DNA of 64,000 bases from positions 124,001-188,000 of the forward strand of contig JAUIAH010000006.1 of NCBI GenBank assembly GCA_030425385.1, given 5' to 3'. The position numbers and the translations under genes are program-made. Source of the stretch: Verrucomicrobiia bacterium (GTDB taxonomy: Bacteria > Verrucomicrobiota > Verrucomicrobiia > Verrucomicrobiales > DEV007). The notes beneath the pieces were generated by a model that saw only the letters and a list, made by a program, of their open reading frames with translations, searched no databases and had not been told where the DNA came from. Below, one piece after another: positions 9,225 to 19,460 of the stretch (position 1 is its first letter; each line of letters begins with the position of its first letter).

Positions 9225-9734
9225 CTACAGAGGCATCATGGCCAGCACCTCGGCCTGGATCCGAGGGACCTCGTCGAGCTGTAGTCCCGGATCAGCGACG
9301 ATGAAGATTTCCTCAGTCTTCCGGCGCTTGTAGATGATCAAATCCTGCCCGTCTTTCTCCTGCATATCGATCTGCTGCAGGATGCGCTTCCGCTCCAGCA
9401 TCAGGGCTAAAAGATAACGCGTCTTCTCCGTTTCCGGATCGTTCTCGGAAATCATCCGCTTCAGAGCCGCCTCAGCATCTTCTTGATCCACCGCTTCCTG
9501 CTTCTTCCCATCGGCCGAAGGCGGCTCATAGAGCGAACGCCAGAAGGAGAAAGGCTTGAAGGTCTCGTGCAGCTCTTCCCAAGCCTGCTCGCAGTAGTCT
9601 TCCCTGCGGAAACCGCCCTCTTCTTCATCCCAGAAGATGGCGGTGTAGAAGGGTTGACCTTCCTCAAATGGTTGTTCTGTGTGGCTACACGCGTGCTTCC
9701 GCGCCGCAAGTTTCCACTGGCGTTCAAGTGACAT
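9225..9734 (-). CDS. Conserved hypothetical protein with paired cysteines
   Basis: A 169-residue protein starting MSLERQWKLAARKHAC. The early part has a Cys-His/Cys pattern (KHACSHT...DYCEQAW) with a 'G..FY.AIFW' beta strand between, which could bind a metal. The rest is helical and acidic, with ALMLERKRIL near the middle. I recognise this as a type of small protein conserved in Verrucomicrobiota and Planctomycetota, without a known function. The open frame continues upstream to 9821, but that part overlaps the permease gene and ATG 9734 has family-like sequence after it, so it was chosen. It lies 16 bp upstream of the queD-like gene, so it may share a transcript. Confidence 0.7.
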   Translation of the reverse strand: MSLERQWKLAARKHACSHTEQPFEEGQPFYTAIFWDEEEGGFRREDYCEQAWEELHETFKPFSFWRSLYEPPSADGKKQEAVDQEDAEAALKRMISENDPETEKTRYLLALMLERKRILQQIDMQEKDGQDLIIYKRRKTEEIFIVADPGLQLDEVPRIQAEVLAMMPL

Positions 9735-9768
9735 GTTTGGTCGTTGTGTTGTCTTGTTGGAGAAGGAT

Positions 9769-11355
9769 CTACACGCGAATAGCGCGCAGACGCGGGAGCC
9801 TAAAGCGTCGGTTCCGGGCACGCAAGTATAGAAAGAGCCCTCCGAGCACGAGAAAGACCAGGTTACAAAGCCACGCTGCCAGCATCGGCGCCAAGTGGCC
9901 GCCCTTGCCCAGAGCCAGAGAGAGTTCTGTTAGGAAGAGAATCGCTCCGAAGAGGAAGATCGCTGACGCCACGCCGCCGAGAATCCCCCTCCGTGAAAAG
10001 GCGATGCCTAACGGAGCGGCCACAAAGAGGATGGCGAGACAGCTCCAGGGCGCGGCCCAGCGATGGTAGAGATTGGTGAGATGGTCCTTCGGCGTGGGCA
10101 AGCCATCACGCGCACTCGTCTCCAGGTGCGATAGGAGCCGCGGCACGCCGAGGAAATCTGAATCCACGCGTTGGCTCACGACTTGCCAGGGTGTCTCTGC
10201 CCACGCAGATTCATGGTGGCGTTCGGCGTAGCGAGCCTTGGCAGGACTTCCGTCTGCAGGAAACCGCGTCACCCAAGCGCGACGGAAGCTCCATTGCGCG
10301 GTCTCGCTATCCCAGGTGGCCTCGGCTGCTTGAATGGAGCGCACGCGACGTTGATCGGCATCCTGCTCTTGCACGTCCACAAACCGCAGTGGCTCAGAGA
10401 CATTGTGGGGGATCTCGCCGATATACCACGCGCGATCCCCCGTGGCATTCACGTAAAGATGCTTCGTCGCCGTGGCTGTCTTTCCCTCACCAAACTGATC
10501 GAGCAGGGTTTCCTTCAATCCCTCCCCTTCGGGTGCCGCTTCGTAATTGAAGACGAGGTAGAGGAAGGAGATGTAGCCCCCCGCCAGAAAGAGCGGCAAC
10601 AAGGTCCGCCCAAAGCTGCGCCCCGATCCTAACATGGCAATGAACTCGTTCGTTCGCGACAGGCGGCTGAGAGCATAGACGGTCGCAATCAAGACGGCCG
10701 CCGCAGCGATCTTCGTGAAGATGTGAGGAATCTGCACTCCATAGAAATTGAGAATTTCTCCCCACGAAGGTCGATGCTTGCGAAAGTCTGACAGATTGTC
10801 ATTGAGATCGAAGATCAGCCAGATGGAGAAGAAGGCCACCAGGCAGAAGCCGAAAGGCCAGAGAAACTCCCGCAGCAGATAGCGATCGAGGATAGTTCCC
10901 CGATGGTAAAGTGCCAGAGCTAGGATCGGACTCAACAGCCCCGCCATGACCAGGTAACGCTTCACCTCGTACGCCTGCGGCACAGCCACCTGACCATACT
11001 GATTCACGGGGATCATGGCCGCATCCTGCCAATACCACACCAGTGCCGACGGCACACAGATCAGTGCCGTCACCAGTATCTGCGGCCATCCTCGCAAGCG
11101 CAGGAGAAGAATGGCCAGGCCCGGTAATAGGAGGACTACCACGCGCATCACCTGATGCTGCCAATCAGGCTCCAATCCGCGCTTCGCCTCGGCTGCGCTC
11201 GCCATGCCCGCCGCGATCAGCCCCAAGACCAGAGCGAAGGGCACGATCCACCGATTCTCCAACAGCACCCGTTTGAAGGCCACGCCCAGCGCCGACCAGA
11301 ACCGCAGCTTCACGGTCAAGGCATCGGGATCGGACGGTGCATCAGAATCAGGCAT
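9769..11355 (-). CDS. LptF/LptG family permease with N-terminal membrane extension
   Basis: A 528-residue inner-membrane protein. From about residue 150 it follows the LptF/LptG pattern: LDRYLLREF, TM helices, a periplasmic beta-jellyroll domain (roughly 290-415), then three C-terminal TM helices ending at a basic tail. LptF and LptG form the transmembrane part of the ABC system that extracts lipopolysaccharide and passes it to LptC. The first 150 residues carry about four extra hydrophobic helices not present in standard LptF/G (about 360 residues). ATG 11355 was chosen; the open frame also reaches a TTG at 11400. No lptB, lptC or second permease gene is next to it, so which of F or G it represents is unclear. 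Confidence 0.82.
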   Translation of the reverse strand: MPDSDAPSDPDALTVKLRFWSALGVAFKRVLLENRWIVPFALVLGLIAAGMASAAEAKRGLEPDWQHQVMRVVVLLLPGLAILLLRLRGWPQILVTALICVPSALVWYWQDAAMIPVNQYGQVAVPQAYEVKRYLVMAGLLSPILALALYHRGTILDRYLLREFLWPFGFCLVAFFSIWLIFDLNDNLSDFRKHRPSWGEILNFYGVQIPHIFTKIAAAAVLIATVYALSRLSRTNEFIAMLGSGRSFGRTLLPLFLAGGYISFLYLVFNYEAAPEGEGLKETLLDQFGEGKTATATKHLYVNATGDRAWYIGEIPHNVSEPLRFVDVQEQDADQRRVRSIQAAEATWDSETAQWSFRRAWVTRFPADGSPAKARYAERHHESAWAETPWQVVSQRVDSDFLGVPRLLSHLETSARDGLPTPKDHLTNLYHRWAAPWSCLAILFVAAPLGIAFSRRGILGGVASAIFLFGAILFLTELSLALGKGGHLAPMLAAWLCNLVFLVLGGLFLYLRARNRRFRLPRLRAIRV

Positions 11356-11444
11356 CACGAGACGTGCGGGGACCTTGAACGGCCTTCTACCTGGGTTCAA
11401 TGAGGGATTTGCTTTCGAACGACCGCTGCCCGACCTTCGAGCCG

Positions 11445-11723
11445 ATGCCTTCCGTCAAAGAAAGAGCGATTCGAAAGAAGATTCGTTCCATTCAGCACCG
11501 AATCGAGAAGGCCAATGCATTTCTCGATCGTGGAGAACACGGCTCCTGGCATGGATTCCGACCACTCTTTGTGGCCAAGGTAGATGCCAATGGTCGACAA
11601 CGGCCTCCTCATCGGGATTGGATTCGAAACGTCTTCCTGCCAAATCACGAGAAAGCACTCCTCAGGCTTGAGAGGAAATTGGAACGGCTTGTAGCCAATG
11701 AGCAAGAGCGGCGAAAGCGCTGA
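11445..11723 (+). CDS. Small basic hypothetical protein
   Basis: A 92-residue, strongly basic, mostly helical protein (many Lys/Arg in RAIRKKIRSIQHRIEK and RLERKLERL). A central segment, GSWHGFRPLF, breaks the helices. It lies between two minus-strand genes in the opposite direction. An in-frame ATG at 11400 would add 15 residues of less regular sequence, so the start is uncertain. The opposite strand also has an open frame here, but its composition is less protein-like. I do not recognise a family; a nucleic-acid or ribosome-associated role would fit the charge but is only inference. Confidence 0.55.
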   Translation: MPSVKERAIRKKIRSIQHRIEKANAFLDRGEHGSWHGFRPLFVAKVDANGRQRPPHRDWIRNVFLPNHEKALLRLERKLERLVANEQERRKR

Positions 11724-11745
11724 ACACCGCATAGCGGAGAGTCCG

Positions 11746-13032
11746 TCAGGATTCTGCACGCAATCCCTCGCGCAACGCCTCCACCGCCAGATCAAGGTCC
11801 GCCTCCTTGACGCAAAGCGGCGGCATGAGCACCAGCGTGTCCAGCACGGGACGCGTCAACAACCCGTGTTTGCGAGCCGCCAGGCAGACCTTTGCGCCCA
11901 TCCGATCCTCCGGTGGAAAGGGCCGACCATCGGCCTGACCAATCTCGATCCCAGCGATGAATCCGCATTGGCGCACCGCATGCACACGCGGATCGTCTTG
12001 TTGCCAGCGATGCAGGAGTCCTTCCAGATAGCGTATCTTGGGCGGCAATGCCGTGAGAACATCGTCTTCCTCAAACACCCGCAAAGAAGCGAGCGCCGCA
12101 GCGCATCCCAGCGGGTTGCCGAAGTAACTGTGACCATAATAGAAGGTGCTGCCGCGGAAGGCATCAAAGACGCGATCCGTGGTCAGAGTCGCGGCCAACG
12201 GGAGCGTTCCCCCCGTGAGTCCCTTCGCCAGGGCCAGAAAGTCGGGGACCACACCCTCGCGTTCGCAGGCAAAGAGCGTTCCCGTTCTCCCGAAGCCTGT
12301 CATGACTTCATCCAGGATCAGGGGGACATCATGGGCAGTGCACCAGTCACGCAAAGACCGCAACAAGCCAGAGGGCCAACAGCGCATGCCGGCCGCTCCC
12401 TGAATGAGGGGTTCAATCACCACTCCCGCAAGATCGCGTCTTTCCTCCAATGACAGAGCTTCCAAGGCCGCCATCGACGACACCGAGAGACGCGGAACGC
12501 CAAGATGCGCCACGCAATCATGGAAGGCCGGAATGCCTCCGAGCGAAGCCGCTCCCAAGGTGTCGCCATGATACGCCCCCTTGAAGGCTACGAATCGCGT
12601 GCGATGCGCTTGCCCCTGGATCTGCCAGAATTGCAGCGCCATGCGTAGCGCACATTCCACCGCCGTGGAGCCGTCATCGCTGTAGAAGACTTTTGTCAGG
12701 GTCCCTTTGGGGAAACATTCCACCAAGGCCTTCGCCAATTGGGCCGCGGGGACATTGGCCGCTCCCAACGCAGAACAATGCGCCAGGGCCGCCGCTTGTT
12801 CTTGGATTGCACCCACGATCGCCGGATGCCCATGCCCGTGGATGTTCGTCCAAATCGAACTGTTGCCATCCAGATAGCGGCGTCCACAATCATCATAAAG
12901 ATAGGCGCCCTCCCCGCGCACGAGCACCAGGGGATCATGCTCAGGAGCGCACCAAGGCGTCATGGGCGTGAAGGGGTGCCAAACGTGCGCTTTATCGAGC
13001 TCCGCTGGAGATGGGTGGAAATGATCAGGCAT
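11746..13032 (-). CDS. bioA: Adenosylmethionine-8-amino-7-oxononanoate aminotransferase
   Basis: A 428-residue class III aminotransferase that makes 7,8-diaminononanoate in biotin synthesis, with S-adenosylmethionine as amino donor. BioA features are HVWHPFTPM at the N-terminus, GSTAVECALRMALQFW, YHGDTLGA, DEVMTGFGRTG around the PLP-binding Asp, and LAKGLTGGTLPLA with the PLP Lys, then FYYGHSYFGNPLGCA. The specific 'WHPFTPM' and 'GHSYFGNPLGCA' strings separate BioA from other class III enzymes. ATG 13032 begins the normal N-terminus; the frame runs open to 13203, but that part has no family similarity. No other bio gene is in the window, so the pathway genes are dispersed. Confidence 0.93.
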   Translation of the reverse strand: MPDHFHPSPAELDKAHVWHPFTPMTPWCAPEHDPLVLVRGEGAYLYDDCGRRYLDGNSSIWTNIHGHGHPAIVGAIQEQAAALAHCSALGAANVPAAQLAKALVECFPKGTLTKVFYSDDGSTAVECALRMALQFWQIQGQAHRTRFVAFKGAYHGDTLGAASLGGIPAFHDCVAHLGVPRLSVSSMAALEALSLEERRDLAGVVIEPLIQGAAGMRCWPSGLLRSLRDWCTAHDVPLILDEVMTGFGRTGTLFACEREGVVPDFLALAKGLTGGTLPLAATLTTDRVFDAFRGSTFYYGHSYFGNPLGCAAALASLRVFEEDDVLTALPPKIRYLEGLLHRWQQDDPRVHAVRQCGFIAGIEIGQADGRPFPPEDRMGAKVCLAARKHGLLTRPVLDTLVLMPPLCVKEADLDLAVEALREGLRAES

Positions 13033-13065
13033 CGGCCTCCGTCCTCTCCACCGCCTCGCACGCCA

Positions 13066-13093
13066 TTGCAAGGCGGTCTGATTCCTGTATGCT
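13066..13093 (+). promoter_or_regulatory. Candidate sigma70-type promoter for the 13109 gene
   Basis: TTGCAA at 13066-13071 and TATGCT at 13088-13093 are separated by 16 bp, a plausible -35/-10 pair on the plus strand. Transcription would begin around 13100, only about 9 nt before ATG 13109, so the leader would be very short. Each hexamer matches the consensus at four of six positions. Found by eye; other weak matches exist in the window. Confidence 0.35.
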
Positions 13094-13108
13094 TCGAAAC
13101 CACCACTC

Positions 13109-13768
13109 ATGAACCGTTCCGTGATCTGCTTGGCCTCATTGTTGGCAGCCGGGCTCCTTTCCGCCAGGGGGCAGGACCAAGGGGACCTCATGCAGGTGAC
13201 CAAAGAAATCCTCGCGTTTCAGGATGACCAGCGCGCGCAAACGGAGCGCACCCTACGGCAACTCTACGTCCTGAAGTTACGGGAATGGGAAACCAAGGCC
13301 GCCCAGGTGGGAGACTATTCCCGGGCGAAAGCTCTGAAGAAAGAGATCGAGAGGACGCGCCAAGCGCTGGGCGAGCATCGCCATGATCCGCTCACGCTCG
13401 TGCTTGATCCAACCGAGGCTCGACGCCATGGCCCCCTGACAATCATCGATAGGCAGCGTCCAGCCGTCACGGGATGGGATGATCACGCCTCCTTGGCAGA
13501 ATGGAAACTCCCTGCCATCCCGCACGGTGGCTATGCCGTGACCCTTCGCCATCGCGGAAACGACACCCCTGTGCAAGTGCGCCTGGAGGCCTCACATTAT
13601 CATCTTGTCATGACGTTGCCCGCGGCACCAGATGGATGGAAAGTCACGTCCCTTGGTAATTTACGCATCACGGCAGATGCTCCCAAGGTCTCTCTTCGCA
13701 CGGTGTCCCCCCTCGCCGCTAACGGTCTCGTCGTGGCAGATTTGAAATTGGTCTCCCATGCGCCCTAA
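13109..13768 (+). CDS. Exported coiled-coil plus beta-domain protein (first of a pair)
   Basis: A 219-residue exported protein with a signal peptide (MNRSVICLASLLAAGLLSARG, likely cut after the Ala-rich end). Residues about 30-95 form a charged coiled coil with the pattern L..W..KA...GDYSRAKALKKEI, typical of PVC exported proteins. A short beta domain follows (about 120-215), with AEWKLPAIPHGGYAVTLRHRG resembling carbohydrate-binding-module or jelly-roll strands. The last 11 bases overlap the next gene, which has the same architecture, so the pair is translationally coupled. Function unknown; a cell-envelope or extracellular ligand-binding role is an inference from the layout. Confidence 0.78.
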   Translation: MNRSVICLASLLAAGLLSARGQDQGDLMQVTKEILAFQDDQRAQTERTLRQLYVLKLREWETKAAQVGDYSRAKALKKEIERTRQALGEHRHDPLTLVLDPTEARRHGPLTIIDRQRPAVTGWDDHASLAEWKLPAIPHGGYAVTLRHRGNDTPVQVRLEASHYHLVMTLPAAPDGWKVTSLGNLRITADAPKVSLRTVSPLAANGLVVADLKLVSHAP

Positions 13769-14723
13769 CACGCTACTCATAGCTCTCTTCATCGTGGCCG
13801 GGATGGTCACCACCTGGGGACAAGCTTCGTCAGAACAGCGCCTTTCAGAAGCACTCGCCGCCCAGCGCAAGACCTATGAAGACGCGATCGCCCGAGCGCA
13901 GGTCGATGCCCAGCGGGCTTTTGCGGAAACCCTGAAGTCGCTCGAAGCGCGTGCTGCCGAGGGACGTCACTATGACCTGGCCAGCCGTTTCCAATCGGAA
14001 AGAGCCACCATTCTATCAGAGATCGAATCCTTCGAGGCAAATGCCCATCACCAACCAGAGAAGGGTGCCATCCGCCTGCTCCCCAAAGACGCCGCCCTTA
14101 CCGGCACCGTCACGTTCAAAGACACGACCTTGCAGCGCTGGCGTCATGATAAGTGCGTGGCCACGTGGAATCAACGTGGCTTCCATCCCGGTCACTATGA
14201 AGTCGTGGTGGTTTATAGCTGTAGCAAGGAGACGATCGATGGCACGGACGCTTCCGGGCAAGCCATCAAGCAGCATGCGGGTGGTCAGTTCGCCTTTGGG
14301 GAGAAGAGCCGTCTCGTCGGTGAAGCACGGGCTCCTCTAACGCATACCCTAGAAGTGACCGAAGACTGGGAGAGCTTTCGCGAGGCTAGGATTGGCAGGA
14401 TGACGATCAAGAACACAGCCCCGACGTTTGAGCTGACCGTGAGGGAAACAAAGCCACTCGACTTGATGCACCTGCGCGAGATCCGCCTGGTGCCCTCCGC
14501 CACGCGTGCGGAAGACACCAGCTCTCAGGAGATTCCCGATGTCGCAGAACTGAGGCAGGCGTTTGAGAAACATTTCCATCGTGAGATGGAGAAGACGATT
14601 CAGCGTCAACGGGAGCAACTGAAAGCCCTGCGAAAACAGGCGCACGCGGCCGGAAACGATGCCCTTGGCCGACGCCTTGACGAAGCGATTGAGAAACTCG
14701 GAAATGCAGCGACTCTGCGCTAA
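13758..14723 (+). CDS. Exported coiled-coil plus beta-domain protein (second of a pair)
   Basis: A 321-residue exported protein paralogous in plan to the preceding gene. It has a signal peptide ending near TTWGQA, a coiled coil (about 25-95, including RAAEGRHYDLASRFQSE), and a jelly-roll-like domain (about 105-245) with WRHDKCVATWNQRGFHPGHY and GGQFAFGEKSR, like the CBM6/DUF5077-type modules in PVC proteins. Unlike the first protein, it ends with a second coiled coil (about 260-315, RQREQLKALRKQAHAAG). It overlaps the upstream gene by 11 bp, and the hydrolase start follows 1 nt after its stop. Function unknown; a two-component surface complex is possible. Confidence 0.78.
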   Translation: MRPNTLLIALFIVAGMVTTWGQASSEQRLSEALAAQRKTYEDAIARAQVDAQRAFAETLKSLEARAAEGRHYDLASRFQSERATILSEIESFEANAHHQPEKGAIRLLPKDAALTGTVTFKDTTLQRWRHDKCVATWNQRGFHPGHYEVVVVYSCSKETIDGTDASGQAIKQHAGGQFAFGEKSRLVGEARAPLTHTLEVTEDWESFREARIGRMTIKNTAPTFELTVRETKPLDLMHLREIRLVPSATRAEDTSSQEIPDVAELRQAFEKHFHREMEKTIQRQREQLKALRKQAHAAGNDALGRRLDEAIEKLGNAATLR

Positions 14724-14724
14724 C

Positions 14725-15579
14725 ATGAGCCCACACCGTCGGCGACAGATCGTTCACCTTCTTGGCATCCTCTCTGCTGCCTACGCCGCCTACGTCGCCC
14801 TCCTTGCTTCCCAGCAATCGCATCTCATCTTCGCTGGGAACGGGATTCCCATGACCATCGATCTGCGGGAGGACTTTCCCCTAGCCCACTACACCTCGTT
14901 AGACGTGGACGGCGTGGGCCAAGTCCACGCCTGCTACTTGGAAAGTGAGCGTGAATTTGAGGATGGCCCCATCGCGCTTGTGGCTCACGGCAATGCCGAA
15001 ACCATCGGGCATTGGAAAGCACCAGCAGCCGAATTACTCGCCGCGGGCCTCTCGGTATTTCTGGTAGAATATCCTGGCTACGGCGGCTCCGAAGGCACGC
15101 CAAACCACACCACGATCACCGCCACCTTTGACGCCGCCTATGCCTGGTTGGAGTCGGAACACGGCGCGGGGCAACGGCTTCTCATCGGCGTCGGACGCTC
15201 GCTAGGCTCAGGGCCCATCTGTGACCTCGCCACCCGGAAACGGATGGATGGACTCGTGCTCATTTCTCCCTTTGAAAGCATGGGACGCGTCGCCTGGGGT
15301 TTGGGTGTTCCTCCCTTCCTACTAGGCACCTCTTATGACAATGCGAGAGCTCTCGCCAGCTACGGGGGTCCCGTACTCCTCTTGCATGGTGCTGATGATG
15401 GCCTCATTTCTCCTCGTCACAGCCAAGCGCTCGCCAAGAAGATCCCCCAAGCAACCCTCCACCTCTTGGAAGAAACGGATCATGTTAGTCTCGTCGATGG
15501 AGAGCACCTCGCCGAGCCCCTCAAAACATGGCTAGACGCGCAGGTCACCCGCGAAATGCTCGCCGATCATCCTTCGTAG
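14725..15579 (+). CDS. Membrane-anchored alpha/beta hydrolase
   Basis: A 284-residue alpha/beta hydrolase with an N-terminal hydrophobic anchor (residues about 10-28). The catalytic layout is clear: HGNAETIG as oxyanion loop, GVGRSLGSGP as the nucleophile elbow with Ser, GADDGLI with the acid and DHVSL with the His. It resembles the BEM46/YfhR-type serine hydrolases (ABHD13-like). ATG 14725 lies 1 nt after the TAA of the exported coiled-coil gene; the longer open frame from 14659 only overlaps that gene. The three plus-strand genes 13109-15579 therefore look like one operon. Substrate unknown. Confidence 0.85.
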   Translation: MSPHRRRQIVHLLGILSAAYAAYVALLASQQSHLIFAGNGIPMTIDLREDFPLAHYTSLDVDGVGQVHACYLESEREFEDGPIALVAHGNAETIGHWKAPAAELLAAGLSVFLVEYPGYGGSEGTPNHTTITATFDAAYAWLESEHGAGQRLLIGVGRSLGSGPICDLATRKRMDGLVLISPFESMGRVAWGLGVPPFLLGTSYDNARALASYGGPVLLLHGADDGLISPRHSQALAKKIPQATLHLLEETDHVSLVDGEHLAEPLKTWLDAQVTREMLADHPS

Positions 15580-15656
15580 CAAGCCCCTTCCTTCTACCTC
15601 AGGAAATCTTCCCTATTCGAGATCGAGTAAGAAAGTAAGTAAGAACGAGTCATTCC

Positions 15657-17078
15657 TTAATCGACGAAGACGTAGACGGTGGCGGGATCGGGAAGGACGC
15701 TGTCGATGAATTGGACCAGGTTTCCGAATCGTGCCGTCGGCGGGGCGTGCACGAAGAGCGCTTGCGGGACCGGGAACGCGTCGGGATCGGCGTCGCGACG
15801 CGCATTCTCTTTCTCGATGGCTTCTTTGAGGGCTGCACGGCTGGCGACGGGCCACCGCTGGGCCGTCAAGGGCGTTGCAGTGGTCTCATCGTCCTCATCA
15901 ACAAAGCCCCAAAGCTCCAAGATCCCCTTCCCTTTCCCTTCCGCGGTTTCCTCGTACTGCAATTCCCAGGGATGACTGAAGCGGCTCTCGCGCTCACGCA
16001 TTTCAGGTCGGGGACAGAAGGCTTCGTAAAACAATTGCCCCTCCCCCGGAGGCCCGACTCGGATGCCGGCATCGGTGTCGATCGTCTTGATGAGCGGCGC
16101 GATGCGTGCGGCGTCTGCTAGGGTGAGCGCCTCATCAAAGTGCAATTGCACATGCGGCTCCTTCCCCTCAGACGTGAGCCGATTGAAGGAGGCTAACACA
16201 TCCACCCAAGCGCCACTACTCAGCTCGCGGTCCTTTTGATAGAGCGCCACGGGGGCGTCAGTGTCTGAACGCACGCGCAATGTCAGATCGCGTACCCGGG
16301 TGGTTCCATCGGTGAATTCTGGCTGCAAGATCAGGGTGACGAGTTGGTGTGCTTGCAAGACGTGCTCGGGATGCACCAAGCGCGTACCATAGACCTCGCG
16401 CTCCGGGGCCCGCACGGGGACATCAAGGACGGTATTGCGGAGATTAAAGGTTGTGATGATAGACTTGGGTTCAATGACGTCGGCCGCATAAGCTCCATTT
16501 GTGGGAGAACGAAAGGATCCCGTGAAGACGAACCCTTTCGTTTCCAGACGCTGGCCGGTCTTCTTATCCTGGAGGTAGGACTCTAACGGAAGGGCTTCAC
16601 TTGGCGCCTCTTTCTCCTCCTGAGGCGCTAACAAGTGCGCATGCACGCGTTCGCCTTTGGGCCAGAACCGGAAGGCATTGGGATGAAAGGCCTCGCCTTG
16701 GTCCATGCCGATAAATGTCAGAGCCTCATGCACATCGCTCGGCTTGGCAAAGGACCACAGCAGCGCCTCGTAGCCACGCCCACACGATTGATCAATCACG
16801 ATGAACTCGACTATCTCGCCAGCCTTGAGCCCTGTGGCCTCGGTCAAGATTTCAACGCGCTTGGTGGCCCGGTTGGCCACCAGCCCGGGACGTAGCAAGA
16901 CGTCAGGGTTCCCCTCAAACGTGTTGCCGTGGAGACGATCCATCGCCGCGGACTCCTCAGCCCGTGTAGGCGAACCGCCATAGTCCGGTGGGGCATCTCC
17001 CGGTCCACCTCCTTGCGCTCTGAGGGAGGCAACTAGCAGAAGGAGATAACCCGAGAGTGAGATCGAGAAGACACGCAT
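15657..17078 (-). CDS. Exported protein with YdjY-like domain
   Basis: A 473-residue exported protein with a signal peptide ending around SLRAQG. Residues about 75-150 match the YdjY-like domain of unknown function found in PVC bacteria, with VEFIVIDQSCGRGYEALLW, KPSDVHEALTFIGM and WPKGERV. The rest is predicted beta-rich (VTLILQPEFTDGTTRVRDLTLRVRS) and includes a segment on paired 'dividend/biopolymer-transport-like' values (VQLHFDEALTLADAARIAPL, then FVHAPPTARF) near the end. The gene stands alone between a convergent hydrolase gene and the pyrophosphatase gene on the same strand. Function unknown; the protein is probably periplasmic. Confidence 0.75.
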   Translation of the reverse strand: MRVFSISLSGYLLLLVASLRAQGGGPGDAPPDYGGSPTRAEESAAMDRLHGNTFEGNPDVLLRPGLVANRATKRVEILTEATGLKAGEIVEFIVIDQSCGRGYEALLWSFAKPSDVHEALTFIGMDQGEAFHPNAFRFWPKGERVHAHLLAPQEEKEAPSEALPLESYLQDKKTGQRLETKGFVFTGSFRSPTNGAYAADVIEPKSIITTFNLRNTVLDVPVRAPEREVYGTRLVHPEHVLQAHQLVTLILQPEFTDGTTRVRDLTLRVRSDTDAPVALYQKDRELSSGAWVDVLASFNRLTSEGKEPHVQLHFDEALTLADAARIAPLIKTIDTDAGIRVGPPGEGQLFYEAFCPRPEMRERESRFSHPWELQYEETAEGKGKGILELWGFVDEDDETTATPLTAQRWPVASRAALKEAIEKENARRDADPDAFPVPQALFVHAPPTARFGNLVQFIDSVLPDPATVYVFVD

Positions 17079-17116
17079 GCCACTAGCATACGCGGTCTCC
17101 TCGACAGGGCGAGTGG

Positions 17117-19327
<2,211 letters not shown>

Positions 19328-19460
19328 CTTCTGAGTGTGCTTGTTTCCGAGGGAACCGAATCAGCGTAGTCAGCGCGATTCCTTAGGGCAATACAGAAAG
19401 GTCCAAACGAATCCATCTCGTCCATTGCGCATTGCAGGTGACTGGCTATGTCTTCGACAG

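Noticed and set aside
11397-11795. Minus-strand open frame (132 residues) opposite the small basic protein
   Set aside because: Irregular composition with no domain, and it overlaps the bioA 3' end; the plus-strand small protein fits better, though its reality is also uncertain.
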